The translations under genes were made by a program, and so were the position numbers. From contig JANQQK010000080.1 in assembly GCA_028289375.1 (NCBI GenBank), forward strand, positions 62,001-126,000: DNA of 64,000 nucleotides, in the 5' to 3' direction. The notes under the pieces were generated by a model that was not told where the DNA came from, made no database searches, and saw only the letters and a program-made list of their open reading frames with translations. The stretch is from Phycisphaerae bacterium (GTDB lineage: Bacteria > Planctomycetota > Phycisphaerae > UBA1845). Positions within the stretch are counted from its first letter, which is position 1. Every line of letters starts with the position of its first letter. Shown piece by piece: positions 25,551 through 34,850 of the stretch.

Positions 25551-25621
25551 CTGCGGTTGGCCTGACTCGGATTCCGGTTTCGCGTACGGTGTAGGCTCCT
25601 GTTTATCGAGGAGTCTTTGCG

Positions 25622-26962
25622 ATGCGTGTCACTTGGCCTGCGCTGACTGCGGCAATTCTTTTCAGTTTCCTGGGAGTCTGGCTCAGCGGACAACTCCTCG
25701 CTAAGCATATGGGCAAATCATCCGGGCTGCTAAGTGCACTCTGTGGCGGCGATGATGGTGGTGCCGGCTGTGACACAGTCTTGTCGAGTCGCTGGGCGTA
25801 CTTTCCGCCGACCGAATCGGAGCCGGGCGTACAGGTTCGACGCGTTCCGGTGGCTTGGCTTGGGCAGGCGTATTTTTCGTTGCTATTGGTCTGGTACGTG
25901 TTCGTCGGACGTCCGTCGCGTGGTCGGGCGGCGTGGCATTTCGTGCCGTTGCTGGTGAATCTGATTGGCCTGTTATGGTCGATCTGGTTTGCGTATGTGA
26001 TGAAGACGAGGATTGGGGCGTGGTGCCCATTGTGCCTGATGTCGCATGGGGCAAATGGGCTTCTGTTTATCAGCACGATGCTGCTCATGCCGAGGAAGCC
26101 ACGTGCGGCTGCTGGGGACGCAGGCCATGTTGATGACGTGAACGCACCCCAACACCCGTCGGTACGTCTGGCACTGGCGGCGGTGTTGCTGGGTTGGGCG
26201 ATGGGTGTGATGCAGTTCAACGGGATGAAGAATGCGACGTTGCGGGCGCAGAATGTACAAATGCGAAAGTATCTGGCGGACCTGCAGGGCAACGTGAGTG
26301 CGTTGCTGGGGCTTTTTCGGGCGAGCGAGCAGCAGGAGATCGCGCTGCGGGCGGATGATCCGTCGCGGTTCGGGACTGCTGGTGCGCCGGAGGTGGTGGC
26401 GTGGAGTGATTTTCAGTGTCCGAATTGCGCTAAGTTTGCGGAGCACTTCGATGATGTGATCGCGCCGATGTTTGATGGCTCGGTGCGGTTCGTGTTTCGG
26501 CATTATCCTTTGGACCCGTCCTGCAACCCGAACGTGAAAGGCAAGGGGCATCCACAGGCGTGCGAGATGGCGACGATGGTGGAGGCTGCGCGAGTGGTTG
26601 GCGGTGATGCGGCGTTTTGGCGGGCGCATGATCTGCTGTTTGCGGCGGGGACATCGAAGCAGCCGGTGACGGTCGCGTTGTTGGCGGACGAGTTGGGGCT
26701 TGATGCGGGGGCGATTGGGTCGGCGATGTCATCACAGGCCGTGGCGGATCGGATTCGCGAGGACATTGAGCAGGCGAAGTCGCTCGGTGTTCGCAGCACG
26801 CCGACGGTGTTTCTCGATGGCCGCAAGGTGGATTCGTTGACGCGGAGCGTGGATGCCTTCTGGGAGAAGGTGGCGGGGACGTACAAAAAAGCGCGGGCGA
26901 TCAATGCTGCCCGGCAGCAGGCGGCTACTCAAGGTAGCCAAGGTCAGCCAGACGTTCCGTAA
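25622..26962 (+). CDS. VKOR-thioredoxin fusion (disulfide-forming enzyme)
   Basis: 446 residues. The N-terminal half is a vitamin K epoxide reductase-like membrane domain of five helices with the loop Cys pair C41/C50 and the quinone-side motif WCPLC (C135, C138). The C-terminal half is a DsbA-like thioredoxin domain with WSDFQCPNC (C266, C269) and the cis-Pro segment VRSTPTVFLDGRKVD. Such fusions oxidise secreted proteins and pass electrons to quinone. The 3' end overlaps the convergent phosphodiesterase gene by 38 bp. Stand-alone gene. Confidence 0.92.
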   Translation: MRVTWPALTAAILFSFLGVWLSGQLLAKHMGKSSGLLSALCGGDDGGAGCDTVLSSRWAYFPPTESEPGVQVRRVPVAWLGQAYFSLLLVWYVFVGRPSRGRAAWHFVPLLVNLIGLLWSIWFAYVMKTRIGAWCPLCLMSHGANGLLFISTMLLMPRKPRAAAGDAGHVDDVNAPQHPSVRLALAAVLLGWAMGVMQFNGMKNATLRAQNVQMRKYLADLQGNVSALLGLFRASEQQEIALRADDPSRFGTAGAPEVVAWSDFQCPNCAKFAEHFDDVIAPMFDGSVRFVFRHYPLDPSCNPNVKGKGHPQACEMATMVEAARVVGGDAAFWRAHDLLFAAGTSKQPVTVALLADELGLDAGAIGSAMSSQAVADRIREDIEQAKSLGVRSTPTVFLDGRKVDSLTRSVDAFWEKVAGTYKKARAINAARQQAATQGSQGQPDVP

Positions 26963-28607
26963 GGATGCGTTGCTCCTCTTCGGAAAAGGCGGCGGACTCA
27001 GCCTGTTCGTCGGAGACGGCGACGGCGGGTTCGGATTCGGTCTTGATCGCGGGTTCGAAGAGGTCTGTCATGACTTGGCCATCCATGTCGTCGGGGACGC
27101 GCAGGCCGAGCATGGCGAGCAGGGTCGGGGTCGAGTGAAGGATGTGTGAGCGGATTTTCCTTCCGGCGGGGATACCGTTGCCGGCGGCGGCGAACATTCC
27201 GTCGAGTCGATGGGTGCCTTCGAGTTTTCGCCATGGCAGCCAGCGGACGGGCGTGTTGCCGCGGATCTTGCGGACGACAGAGAGGCCATCTTCGGGGGCG
27301 AGCAGCAAATCGGGCATCCAGACCTGTTCGTCGCGAGAGCAGCCGTAGAGCTCTTCGGGTTTGAGCACTTCGGGGAAAAGGTTGAATTCGCCTCGGTTGG
27401 GCCAATTGGCCTTGGCGGCAAGGAGCCGGTCCCGAAGTTCGTCGCGCAGGGTTTCGTAGTCGGCTGGGTCAACGATGCCGTCGGGTTGGCGGCCTTTCAG
27501 GTTCAGATAGAGGAATCCGTACATGCCGGCGTGCATGACGCAGGCGCGAGTCCGGGTGAAATCGACGGCGAGGTCGTTGTCGATCTGGTACTGGTTGGCG
27601 AACTTGCCTTTTTTCGTTTGTTTGGCGCGGCGGAAGATGTGACGCACGCGCGTCTGCGTTTGGGCACCGCCCTCCTTCAATACTAGATAACCCCAGTCTT
27701 TTAGTAACAAATTTGGCTGTGTCTTGCCTTCGAGGCTGCCGTGGCCATGGTCGGACATAATGAAAACCGAGGCGTCGTGTTTGTGGGCGTATTCAAATAG
27801 TTTGCCGAGGGCGACATCGAGTTCGTCGAATGCCTTATAAGCAATTTCGGCGCGTTTTTCATGTCCTTTGTTGAAACGCGGGTCGAGGTATTTCCATGTC
27901 TTGTGCTGGAGGTTGTCGACGAGCTTGAACACGACCATCAGAAGATCCCAGCCATACTTGTCGCCACAATGGATTGTGACGTCGGCGCCTTCGTGGAAGC
28001 TGTTGGCCATGGCGGCGACGTTTTCCTGGAACAAGGCGTCACCGCCGAATGTCTTGCGCTGCCAGTTTGTCTTGAATGTATAGTTGGGCCATTTGTTGAG
28101 GAGTTCGTCTTTCAATTCCGGCGGATGGGTGAAGTTGACATCGGTGCCGGGGGTTTCGAAACCGGTGATGAGGAATCCGTTGACCGGTCGCGGCGGGTAG
28201 GTCATGGGGACGTTGACGGCGCCGATTTTCAGCCCTTTCTCTCCGGCGATCTGCCAGAGGCTTCGGACGTGGCCTACCGATTGCGTGCTGTTGAAGCTGA
28301 GGGTGTTGGTGTGGACGTCGTAGCGTTCGAAATCGACGATGCCGTGGGTGCCCGGATTCTTGCCTGTCATGAAGGTGGTCCAGGCTGCGGGGGTGATGGG
28401 CGGCTTGGTCGATTCGAGGGGGCCTGAGACGCCGCGATCGATGAAGGCTTTGAGGTTTGGCATGCGGCCTGCGTCCATGAGCGGGTCAAGGACGTCGAAG
28501 GTGGCGCCGTCCAAACCGATGACGAGGACGCGCTTGGCGATGGCGGGCAGGTCGCGGACGACGGGTTGGGCGTCAGAATCGCTATCTGTGATATGTTTGT
28601 GAATCAT
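26925..28607 (-). CDS. Type I phosphodiesterase / alkaline-phosphatase superfamily protein
   Basis: 560 residues from the ATG at 28607. KRVLVIGLDGATFDVLDPL holds the first metal-binding Asp and TPAAWTTFMTGKNPGTHGI the nucleophile Thr region. VFIMSDHGHGSLEGK gives the Asp-His-x-His metal ligands. GMYGFLYLNLKGRQPDG and GTHRLDGMFAAAGNGI complete the pattern of the phosphodiesterase/nucleotide pyrophosphatase-like family. Predicted cytoplasmic (no signal peptide). Overlaps the VKOR-fusion gene tail to tail. Substrate unknown. Confidence 0.88.
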   Translation of the reverse strand: MIHKHITDSDSDAQPVVRDLPAIAKRVLVIGLDGATFDVLDPLMDAGRMPNLKAFIDRGVSGPLESTKPPITPAAWTTFMTGKNPGTHGIVDFERYDVHTNTLSFNSTQSVGHVRSLWQIAGEKGLKIGAVNVPMTYPPRPVNGFLITGFETPGTDVNFTHPPELKDELLNKWPNYTFKTNWQRKTFGGDALFQENVAAMANSFHEGADVTIHCGDKYGWDLLMVVFKLVDNLQHKTWKYLDPRFNKGHEKRAEIAYKAFDELDVALGKLFEYAHKHDASVFIMSDHGHGSLEGKTQPNLLLKDWGYLVLKEGGAQTQTRVRHIFRRAKQTKKGKFANQYQIDNDLAVDFTRTRACVMHAGMYGFLYLNLKGRQPDGIVDPADYETLRDELRDRLLAAKANWPNRGEFNLFPEVLKPEELYGCSRDEQVWMPDLLLAPEDGLSVVRKIRGNTPVRWLPWRKLEGTHRLDGMFAAAGNGIPAGRKIRSHILHSTPTLLAMLGLRVPDDMDGQVMTDLFEPAIKTESEPAVAVSDEQAESAAFSEEEQRILTERLADLGYLE

Positions 28608-28814
28608 GCTTGCTGTTTTCCTGCAACGTATTGTCACGGCGTTGGTTCACGTCGGGCGGCGTTCCTGAGGCGACGGATCGGGCGTCTCGTGCACGCGTCT
28701 GCACCGTTGAAATGAACCGTTGGCCGGGGTATCTCAGGGGGTTGAAGACCGATTTTGAATGACCGGCGTGCCGTTGCCACACGTCCGCGCCCCAGCTCCT
28801 GGACGAAGTCTACC

Positions 28815-29591
28815 ATGAAGATCATCCGCGAACCATCCGTTTACCTCGTCGGCCAGCAGATCACCAACGATGCCGAGATCGAGCGATTCCTTGGCGATCA
28901 TGACGTCTCGCATTGGTCCACCGATACCGCCGTCGCCGGCGAGAAGCTTTGCGAGATCGCGGGGCGGGTCTGCTACATGAGCTTCGCCAAGCCGCGGCCT
29001 GGCGGGAACAGTGCGTATCTCGATCGGATCATCGGCGTCAAGCACGGGTCGGTGCTGGAGCACTGCGTGTTCAACTTTGTGATCACGGGGGTATCGCGGT
29101 CATTCACGCACGAACTGATTCGGCATCGGGCGGGTTTTGGCTATTCGCAACTGTCGCAGCGGTATGTGGATGAGTCGCAGACGGATTTCGTGGAGCCGGA
29201 GTGCATCGCAGACGATCCGGAAATGCATGAGATTTTCAAGACGGCGGTTGAAGATGCACAGGCTGCTTATGTGAAACTTGTGAACGGTCTGGAGAAGCAC
29301 TTCGAATCGGTTGAGGACAAGACGCTGCGTCGAAAGATGGCGAGGCAGGCGGCGAGGTCCGTGCTGCCGAATGCGACGGAGACGAAGATCTTTGTAACGG
29401 CCAACGCGCGGGCGCTGCGACATTTCATTGAGTTGCGGGCGAATGAACACGCCGAGACGGAGATTCGCGTGGTGGCGGCGAAGATGCTGGAGATGCTGAA
29501 GGAGAAGGCTCCGAACATCTTTGGTGATTACGATTTCGTCTCGTTACCCGACAACACGCAGGCCGCGACGACGCCGAATGTGAAGGTTTGA
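28815..29591 (+). CDS. thyX: FAD-dependent thymidylate synthase
   Basis: 258 residues from the ATG at 28815; the frame upstream to 28755 has no ribosome site. Makes dTMP from dUMP using methylenetetrahydrofolate, FAD and NADPH. The ThyX signature RHR-x7-SQRY reads RHRAGFGYSQLSQRY at residues 103-117. Other blocks are HGSVLEHCVFNFVITGVSR, ARSVLPNATETKIFVTANAR and FIELRANEHAETEIR. Monocistronic, divergent from the phosphodiesterase gene. Confidence 0.97.
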   Translation: MKIIREPSVYLVGQQITNDAEIERFLGDHDVSHWSTDTAVAGEKLCEIAGRVCYMSFAKPRPGGNSAYLDRIIGVKHGSVLEHCVFNFVITGVSRSFTHELIRHRAGFGYSQLSQRYVDESQTDFVEPECIADDPEMHEIFKTAVEDAQAAYVKLVNGLEKHFESVEDKTLRRKMARQAARSVLPNATETKIFVTANARALRHFIELRANEHAETEIRVVAAKMLEMLKEKAPNIFGDYDFVSLPDNTQAATTPNVKV

Positions 29592-29626
29592 CGTCCGACG
29601 AATCCGGAGCCAACAAACAGCCTCGC

Positions 29627-30466
29627 TCAATACGGTGCAGCTATCGGTTCGAACTTCATTGGGTTGAAGTCGTACAATTCGCGTATACCTTCTATTCCGG
29701 AGTCAGACATCTTTCCAGCAAACAACTTTCCTGATTCGCTCCAAACGAGACGATTCCGTTTTCGATCGAAGTCGGCCCATTCCCAGTCCGCCTTCCTGAT
29801 CACCTGGGCGTTCGATTCATCGACGATCGCATGTTCATCGTAGTAGACGCCCTTGCCTGGCTTGTTCTCGCCGACCTTGGAAAAAGCCAGTTTCTGCAGC
29901 GACCAACCAACGCCTACTGATTTCCTGAAGGAGGTGAGGTGATGATGCCTTGCAATCGTCTCGCTAGCAACGAGCCTCCAGCCATCGCGTTGCAGTCGCG
30001 GGTAGTAGATGCCCGGGCACTCGTCACCAAAGTCACCGGGCACGGGGCATGCTTGAATGCGGCTGAGATCCACTGGCTCTTGCACCAACTCATGACCGTA
30101 GCCGTCGTTCAGCCAGAACGCTTGCTCATCAGCGAACAGACCGCCACCATTCCAACTATCGCTCTTGGTCCAAAGGCCAATCGCCTTGAGGTATGGCGTC
30201 CTCGACATAGCGGTCCATGATTCTGTAGCCGGGGTCTTCTGCTTCGCTCTCTTGGCGAAATAGATCATGTGTCGGCCGTCGGGGGAGATGTCGCTTCGTC
30301 GCTCGTAGATGCGGCCCTTGAGCCACTGCCCGACAGTGAATGTGTCGTTCGTCAAGTCCCAGCCGATCGTGCAGACGTGTGAGGACGGTCCACGGCGGAT
30401 GACGACGCCAATGGGTGCGTCGCGAGCGAGGAGGACGTGAATTCGGGCGGGGACAGCCTCTTGCAT
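29627..30466 (-). CDS. Hypothetical protein, WD-like beta pattern
   Basis: 279 residues, no signal peptide. SDISPDGRHMIYFAKRAKQ and WADFDRKRNRLVWSESGKLFAGK look like beta-propeller blade strands, with a Trp-rich middle (TKSDSWNGGGLFADEQAFWLNDGYGHEL). Similar uncharacterised proteins occur in Planctomycetota and Myxococcota (recollection, not verified). 47 bp downstream of the secreted hypothetical gene, same strand. Function unknown. Confidence 0.6.
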   Translation of the reverse strand: MQEAVPARIHVLLARDAPIGVVIRRGPSSHVCTIGWDLTNDTFTVGQWLKGRIYERRSDISPDGRHMIYFAKRAKQKTPATESWTAMSRTPYLKAIGLWTKSDSWNGGGLFADEQAFWLNDGYGHELVQEPVDLSRIQACPVPGDFGDECPGIYYPRLQRDGWRLVASETIARHHHLTSFRKSVGVGWSLQKLAFSKVGENKPGKGVYYDEHAIVDESNAQVIRKADWEWADFDRKRNRLVWSESGKLFAGKMSDSGIEGIRELYDFNPMKFEPIAAPY

Positions 30467-30513
30467 CGATCATCCGTTCGCATCGAAATGTACGCGCGAC
30501 CTTGCTCGAGTGC

Positions 30514-31638
30514 TCATTCTCGGTCTTCGGCCCCTTGCTGCTTCTTTCGTCGTTCGCAGAGGGATGCCTCGAATTGTTCCATCCATTCCTTTTCGGTCGG
30601 AGGTCGAGTGCGGGCATTTGCGGGGTGACTATTGCCGCACTTCGTTTTCCGGTGCAACTCCATGGACTCGTGGACCTTCGTCGCGAATTCGACGATCGCC
30701 GGGTCGTGGTCGCGTTCTTCCAGTATTTCGATTTCGATCAGATCTACCCATTGGGGCGAATGACTTGCGACGGAACCAATTGACCGAACGATACCTTCGG
30801 CGCGCGATCTACTCATCTCGGCGACGATTGCGTTGAACTCGACAAGTACTTCGCGACACGGCGTTTTGAGCAGAGCACCGAAGCAGTTCGGCGCGTATGT
30901 CCAGAATTCGCTGGGTCGGCTGTCATCGTCAATGGAAAGTTGTTGCCTCCACGCCTCGGCCACGACCGGTACCCAGCTTCGGTCATCAAACCGAATGATG
31001 ACTTCAAGCAGCGGGCGGCGCATCGCCCAGTCGGCGTCGACAAACCCGAGTTCGAAAGCCTCCTGGTACTTGGGATCAACGCGGCGACGATCGCAGCGGT
31101 GGATGAGCGGGGACATGGCGTAGTATTCGTCTTTTCCATAGCCGCTGATGAAGCGGTCGACTCGTGAGGTTATCGCGTCGCGTAGCGCGTCGTCGAGTTC
31201 TGTACCGTGTCCTTCGAGGTTCCTGCCGCCTTTCGAGATGGCTTCGGCAGCGCGGTCATCTCGCAATTGATAGTGACGTTCGAGGAATTCGAAGAAGTTC
31301 GGGTGGCTTGCAATTCTGCTTCGATCATCGGGATGGAGCATCTGAACGGGAATCGGTTTGAGGTACTTCTTGCCTTTGGGGATTTGGGGGCCTGAAACGC
31401 TCTCCGAATACCAGAACATTTGTCTCCGCGGGCAGACATCGCCGGATTCAAGGAATGGTGCTAACGCGGCGAAATCGCGCGGGTTGCGCACTTTGGCCTG
31501 ATGAAGCTCGAGAACGCGATCGCGGAAGCGTTCGCTCGGGCGCCCCACTTCCTCTGCTCGTGAATTCGTCGCAAATGGTGATCCGGACAACGTCAAAGCG
31601 AACAGGAATGGAAGAATTGTTTTTCCGCCAAGGCACAT
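30514..31638 (-). CDS. Secreted hypothetical protein
   Basis: 374 residues. Signal peptide ILPFLFALTLSGSPFATNSRA. The mature part is rich in charged helices with a HEAT-like feel (SRVDRFISGYGKDEY, WAMRRPLLEVIIRFDDRSWVPVVAEAW, WVDLIEIEILEERDHDPAIVEFA). The C-terminus is basic and Gln-rich (CERRKKQQ). No catalytic motif seen. First gene of a two-gene minus-strand unit. Confidence 0.6.
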   Translation of the reverse strand: MCLGGKTILPFLFALTLSGSPFATNSRAEEVGRPSERFRDRVLELHQAKVRNPRDFAALAPFLESGDVCPRRQMFWYSESVSGPQIPKGKKYLKPIPVQMLHPDDRSRIASHPNFFEFLERHYQLRDDRAAEAISKGGRNLEGHGTELDDALRDAITSRVDRFISGYGKDEYYAMSPLIHRCDRRRVDPKYQEAFELGFVDADWAMRRPLLEVIIRFDDRSWVPVVAEAWRQQLSIDDDSRPSEFWTYAPNCFGALLKTPCREVLVEFNAIVAEMSRSRAEGIVRSIGSVASHSPQWVDLIEIEILEERDHDPAIVEFATKVHESMELHRKTKCGNSHPANARTRPPTEKEWMEQFEASLCERRKKQQGAEDRE

Positions 31639-31719
31639 AGGCTTTGCTCAAGGACTCGACAGATCATAGCAGTTGCGGAGGCCGCTAATCAATACAAATA
31701 GGCACTTGCGTTCAATTGA

Positions 31720-32214
31720 TCATGATGGGCCGCGAGTGTAGTCGCCCGAATTGCCGCCGGATTTGGATTCCAATTGGATAGGACCGATGGTGATGGACTT
31801 GTCGGCGGACTTGGCCATGTCGTAGAGGGTGACGGCGGCGATGGAGGCGGCGGTGATGGCTTCGATTTCGACGCCGGTTCTTGCGGTGGCGACGGCGGTC
31901 GTCGTTATCTTTATTTGTTTTTCATTAAGTTTGTCGAAGTGCACATCGATCAGATCGAGCGACAACGGATGGCACATCGGAATAAGTAGACCCGTTTGTT
32001 TGGCGGCGTTGATGGCTGCGATTTTGGCGGTGAGCAGGGCTTCTCCCTTCTTCATCTCACCGGCGATGAGCTTCGACAGGACATGAGGTTGCACCGTGAC
32101 GACGGCGGATGCGACGGCCTTCCGCGTGGTGACATCCTTATCGGAAACGTTCACCATGCGCGCGTGTCCTTTGTTATCGATGTGTGAAAGTGGCGTGTCT
32201 TCTGTGTGATTCAT
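31720..32214 (-). CDS. moaC: Cyclic pyranopterin monophosphate synthase MoaC
   Basis: 164 residues from the ATG at 32214 (an upstream in-frame Met at 32250 gives 176). Converts the MoaA product into cyclic pyranopterin monophosphate in molybdenum-cofactor synthesis. Signatures: LSHIDNKGHARMVNVSDKD, KKGEALLTAKIAAINAAKQT, LIPMCHPL and GVEIEAITAASIAAVTLYDMAK. No other moa gene is next to it. Confidence 0.95.
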   Translation of the reverse strand: MNHTEDTPLSHIDNKGHARMVNVSDKDVTTRKAVASAVVTVQPHVLSKLIAGEMKKGEALLTAKIAAINAAKQTGLLIPMCHPLSLDLIDVHFDKLNEKQIKITTTAVATARTGVEIEAITAASIAAVTLYDMAKSADKSITIGPIQLESKSGGNSGDYTRGPS

Positions 32215-32329
32215 GTCAAGGTCCGTATAGTTCGAATCCGATAGCATCATTCTGAGTTTGTATTGTAGACTCCGGCTGAGGGGAAACGGTTACGGCTTCC
32301 CAGCTCTGGGCCGATCCAAGGACATCGTG

Positions 32330-32803
32330 ATGACGCAAGTTTCCGGGGATATTATGGTGCTACCGGTGCGCGCTGCCAAGGCGGACCGGTATCAGGCGAC
32401 GGTTGATTGGCTGATCCACTCGCGTTCGCAGCGTGTGGCGTGGATGCTGGTCGGGCTACTGCTGATCAACGCGTTCGACGTCGTGTTGACGCTTTCGGCA
32501 CACACGCAAGGCCTTCTCGATGAGATGAACCCGATCGCCCGGGCGATTATGGGTCGCAATCCTTACGCGATATTGCCGTACAAGCTGGCGTTGGTCCTCT
32601 ATCCATCGATGGTGTTGTACACGTATCGGGACCGTCTTGTGTCGGAGGTTGCGGCGGCGGGCGTGCTGCTGGTGTACGTGTTCGTGGCGCTGCGTTGGCG
32701 GGTGTGCTACGAGCTCTACACGATGGCGGCGTCTGGTGGCGGCACTGAGGCGGAGATTGAAGGCGTCTGCCTGGGGAACATCATGTCGCAGTATGTCTTT
32801 TAG
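32330..32803 (+). CDS. DUF5658-like membrane protein
   Basis: 157 residues from the ATG at 32330. Three membrane helices: AWMLVGLLLINAFDVVLTL, LPYKLALVLYPSMVLYTY, AAAGVLLVYVFVALRW. The sequence N-x-x-D-x-x-x-T followed by E-MNPIA-R-A-I in the first loop is the DUF5658 pattern. Role unknown. It precedes the TauE/SafE gene. Confidence 0.65.
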   Translation: MTQVSGDIMVLPVRAAKADRYQATVDWLIHSRSQRVAWMLVGLLLINAFDVVLTLSAHTQGLLDEMNPIARAIMGRNPYAILPYKLALVLYPSMVLYTYRDRLVSEVAAAGVLLVYVFVALRWRVCYELYTMAASGGGTEAEIEGVCLGNIMSQYVF

Positions 32804-32923
32804 GGCGGCGGTCATGGCGATTTGAGCGCGTGACGGTTGCAAATGTCGGACGCTCGTGGGAGGTTCTCCTGCGGGCGTTTTTTGTTGCGCTGATTTCGGG
32901 ACCGTTCTGGAGATGGTTGACCG

Positions 32924-33727
32924 GTGGATTGGTTTTGGCTGGCGGTGATTGGACTGGTGGCTGGGGTCTGCGGCGGGCTGCTGGGGATCGGGGGGAGTGT
33001 GGTGATGATCCCGGGGATGACGTTTGTCCTTGGACCTCGGCAGCATCTTTATCAGGCCGCAGCGCTAATGGTGAATTTCTTCGTGGCCGTTCCGTCGGTG
33101 GTGCAGCATGTTCGGGCGAGTGCCGTACGCGGTGACGTGCTGCGGTCTCTGCTGCCGGGCGCGGTGGCAGGGACCATTTGTGGTGTGGGGCTGAGCGAGT
33201 TGGCGGTGTTTCGTGATACGGGTTCGATCTATCTGACGGGCATGTTCGGGTTGTTCCTGTTGGCGGTGGCGGGGCGGGAGTGGCTGTCGATGCGCCGGGG
33301 CCGGTCTGCTGGCGATGCGGATGCGTCGTCGGCCGGTTGGTTTCGCGGGGTGATGCTGGTCGGGTTGCCGACGGGCGTGATTTCGGGGCTGCTGGGAGTT
33401 GGCGGGGGCGTGATCGCAGTGCCGTTGCAGCGACGGCTGCTCGGAGTGCCCTTGCGGTCGGCGATTGCGAATTCGGCGGGGATGATCGTGGTGCTGAGTG
33501 TGGTGGGGACGGGGCTGAAGCACTACGGGATCTGGCGTCATCATGCGGAGATCGGGTTATCCGAGCCGATGCGGCTCGCGGTGCTGTTGATTCCGACGGC
33601 GGCGGTTGGTGCGTGGATCGGCAGTCGGCTGACGCATGTGCTGCCATTACGGGTGGTGCGGTTGGCGTTTGTGGGGCTTTTGGTGGTGGTGGGGCTGAGG
33701 ATGAACCAGATGGCTTGGTTCGGGTGA
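32924..33727 (+). CDS. TauE/SafE-family sulfite/anion exporter
   Basis: 267 residues starting at GTG 32924, with GGAGATGG before it. About eight helices in two similar halves. Each half carries the family Gly-rich motif: GVCGGLLGIGGSVVMIPGM and GVISGLLGVGGGVIAVPL. TauE/SafE proteins move sulfite, sulfoacetate or similar anions across the inner membrane. Substrate not deducible here. The frame starting at 32830 in another phase is a shadow. Confidence 0.9.
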   Translation: MDWFWLAVIGLVAGVCGGLLGIGGSVVMIPGMTFVLGPRQHLYQAAALMVNFFVAVPSVVQHVRASAVRGDVLRSLLPGAVAGTICGVGLSELAVFRDTGSIYLTGMFGLFLLAVAGREWLSMRRGRSAGDADASSAGWFRGVMLVGLPTGVISGLLGVGGGVIAVPLQRRLLGVPLRSAIANSAGMIVVLSVVGTGLKHYGIWRHHAEIGLSEPMRLAVLLIPTAAVGAWIGSRLTHVLPLRVVRLAFVGLLVVVGLRMNQMAWFG

Positions 33728-33851
33728 TTCGGAGCGCAAAAATTGCGCGTTGGGTGCTTGGATCAGGTTGGCTGGAATGGTCGGGGGCGTATGACCGATA
33801 AGCCATGGTGCGTGATTTGAAGTTGGCATCGTGGCTTTGAGGAGCAGTTCG

Positions 33852-34076
33852 ATGAAGCGGAATTTCTCTCGTGGTCTGGGTCGCAAGTTCCTGGCGTTGG
33901 CGATTGGTTTGGGTGGTCCGGCGACCATGTATAGCAACAGTTGTGCCGGTGAGCTTGGGACGGAATTTCGTCTGGCTGCGGGCGACAGTCTCGAGCAGGG
34001 CGTGCTGTCGATCGTCACTGGGCTGGTGCAGGGTGTTTTTGCGGTTGTCGATCCCCAGGTTGAAGGGATGAATTGA
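33852..34076 (+). CDS. Small exported Cys protein (SC type)
   Basis: 74 residues from the ATG at 33852, ribosome site GAGGAG. Basic start MKRNFSRGLGRKF, hydrophobic LALAIGLGGPATMYSNSC, then a region with SLEQGVLSIVTGLVQGVFAVV. The layout (basic, hydrophobic, S-C near residue 30, then a short helix with a GL pair) matches the gene at 21134-21364, so they look like members of one lineage-specific family. Function unknown. Confidence 0.65.
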   Translation: MKRNFSRGLGRKFLALAIGLGGPATMYSNSCAGELGTEFRLAAGDSLEQGVLSIVTGLVQGVFAVVDPQVEGMN

Positions 34077-34100
34077 TTCGCGACGGACTCGTGGTCGGCG

Positions 34101-34631
34101 TCAGCGCTGCTTGGGTGTGATGTCCATGCGGAGCATGCGGCAGGGCGCTGCGTCGTCACGGAAACGATGGGACTCGATGCGGCCGGCGACGAAGCCGGCT
34201 TTTTCATAGCACTTCACGGCTGACTGGTTTTCGGGAAAGACGATGAGCGACACGCGGTGGGCGTGGTGTTGCTCGAAGGCCATCGTCAGCAGCTTGCGCA
34301 CAAACAGCAGACCGATACCCCGCCTACGCCATGCCGGGTCGACGATGATGTGGCCCAGCCAGAGGTGTCTTGGGTCGATGCGCATCTTGTTGAGCTCGCC
34401 ATAGCCGACGGGTTGATCCTGATGGTGGTGGCGGAGCATCAGATTGACTTTGCGCGGACCGGCCCAATCGATGACCTTCTGTGCGGATAGTGGCGGGGCT
34501 GTACGGGGCGCAAGCCATAGGAGGTCGCGGTCGTCGGGGACCCATCGGACGACGGCGTCTGCGTGACGGGATTCGAACGGGGAGAGCGTCCATTCCTGTT
34601 CGTGTCGCGATGTTGGGGGAGGTCCGGTCAT
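34101..34631 (-). CDS. GNAT-family N-acetyltransferase
   Basis: 176 residues from the ATG at 34631 (alternative at 34643). The acetyl-CoA loop reads LGHIIVDPAWRRRGIGLLFVRKLL, the R/Q-x-x-G-x-G/A motif A of GNAT enzymes. Motif B is VSLIVFPENQSAVKCYEKAGFV. Acceptor substrate unknown; the look is of a ribosomal-protein or small-molecule acetylase. Isolated gene between plus-strand units. Confidence 0.88.
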   Translation of the reverse strand: MTGPPPTSRHEQEWTLSPFESRHADAVVRWVPDDRDLLWLAPRTAPPLSAQKVIDWAGPRKVNLMLRHHHQDQPVGYGELNKMRIDPRHLWLGHIIVDPAWRRRGIGLLFVRKLLTMAFEQHHAHRVSLIVFPENQSAVKCYEKAGFVAGRIESHRFRDDAAPCRMLRMDITPKQR

Positions 34632-34850
34632 TGAGGGTCCCATATCGACAATGAGTTCTAATGACACGCGGCTTGGATGGCAATGTCGGGGTCGCCAACG
34701 GATCGGGCTTTTCTCGGACGGGGACGCCCCACTGCCTGTCGGCACGCCCCGAAACGGGGTGTGCGTGCTGTTCATATCAAGGGTGATGGGTGGTGACACG
34801 ATGAAACGGACGGACGACCGACTGATCGTCCGGCTTGGTTTTGCGCATCC

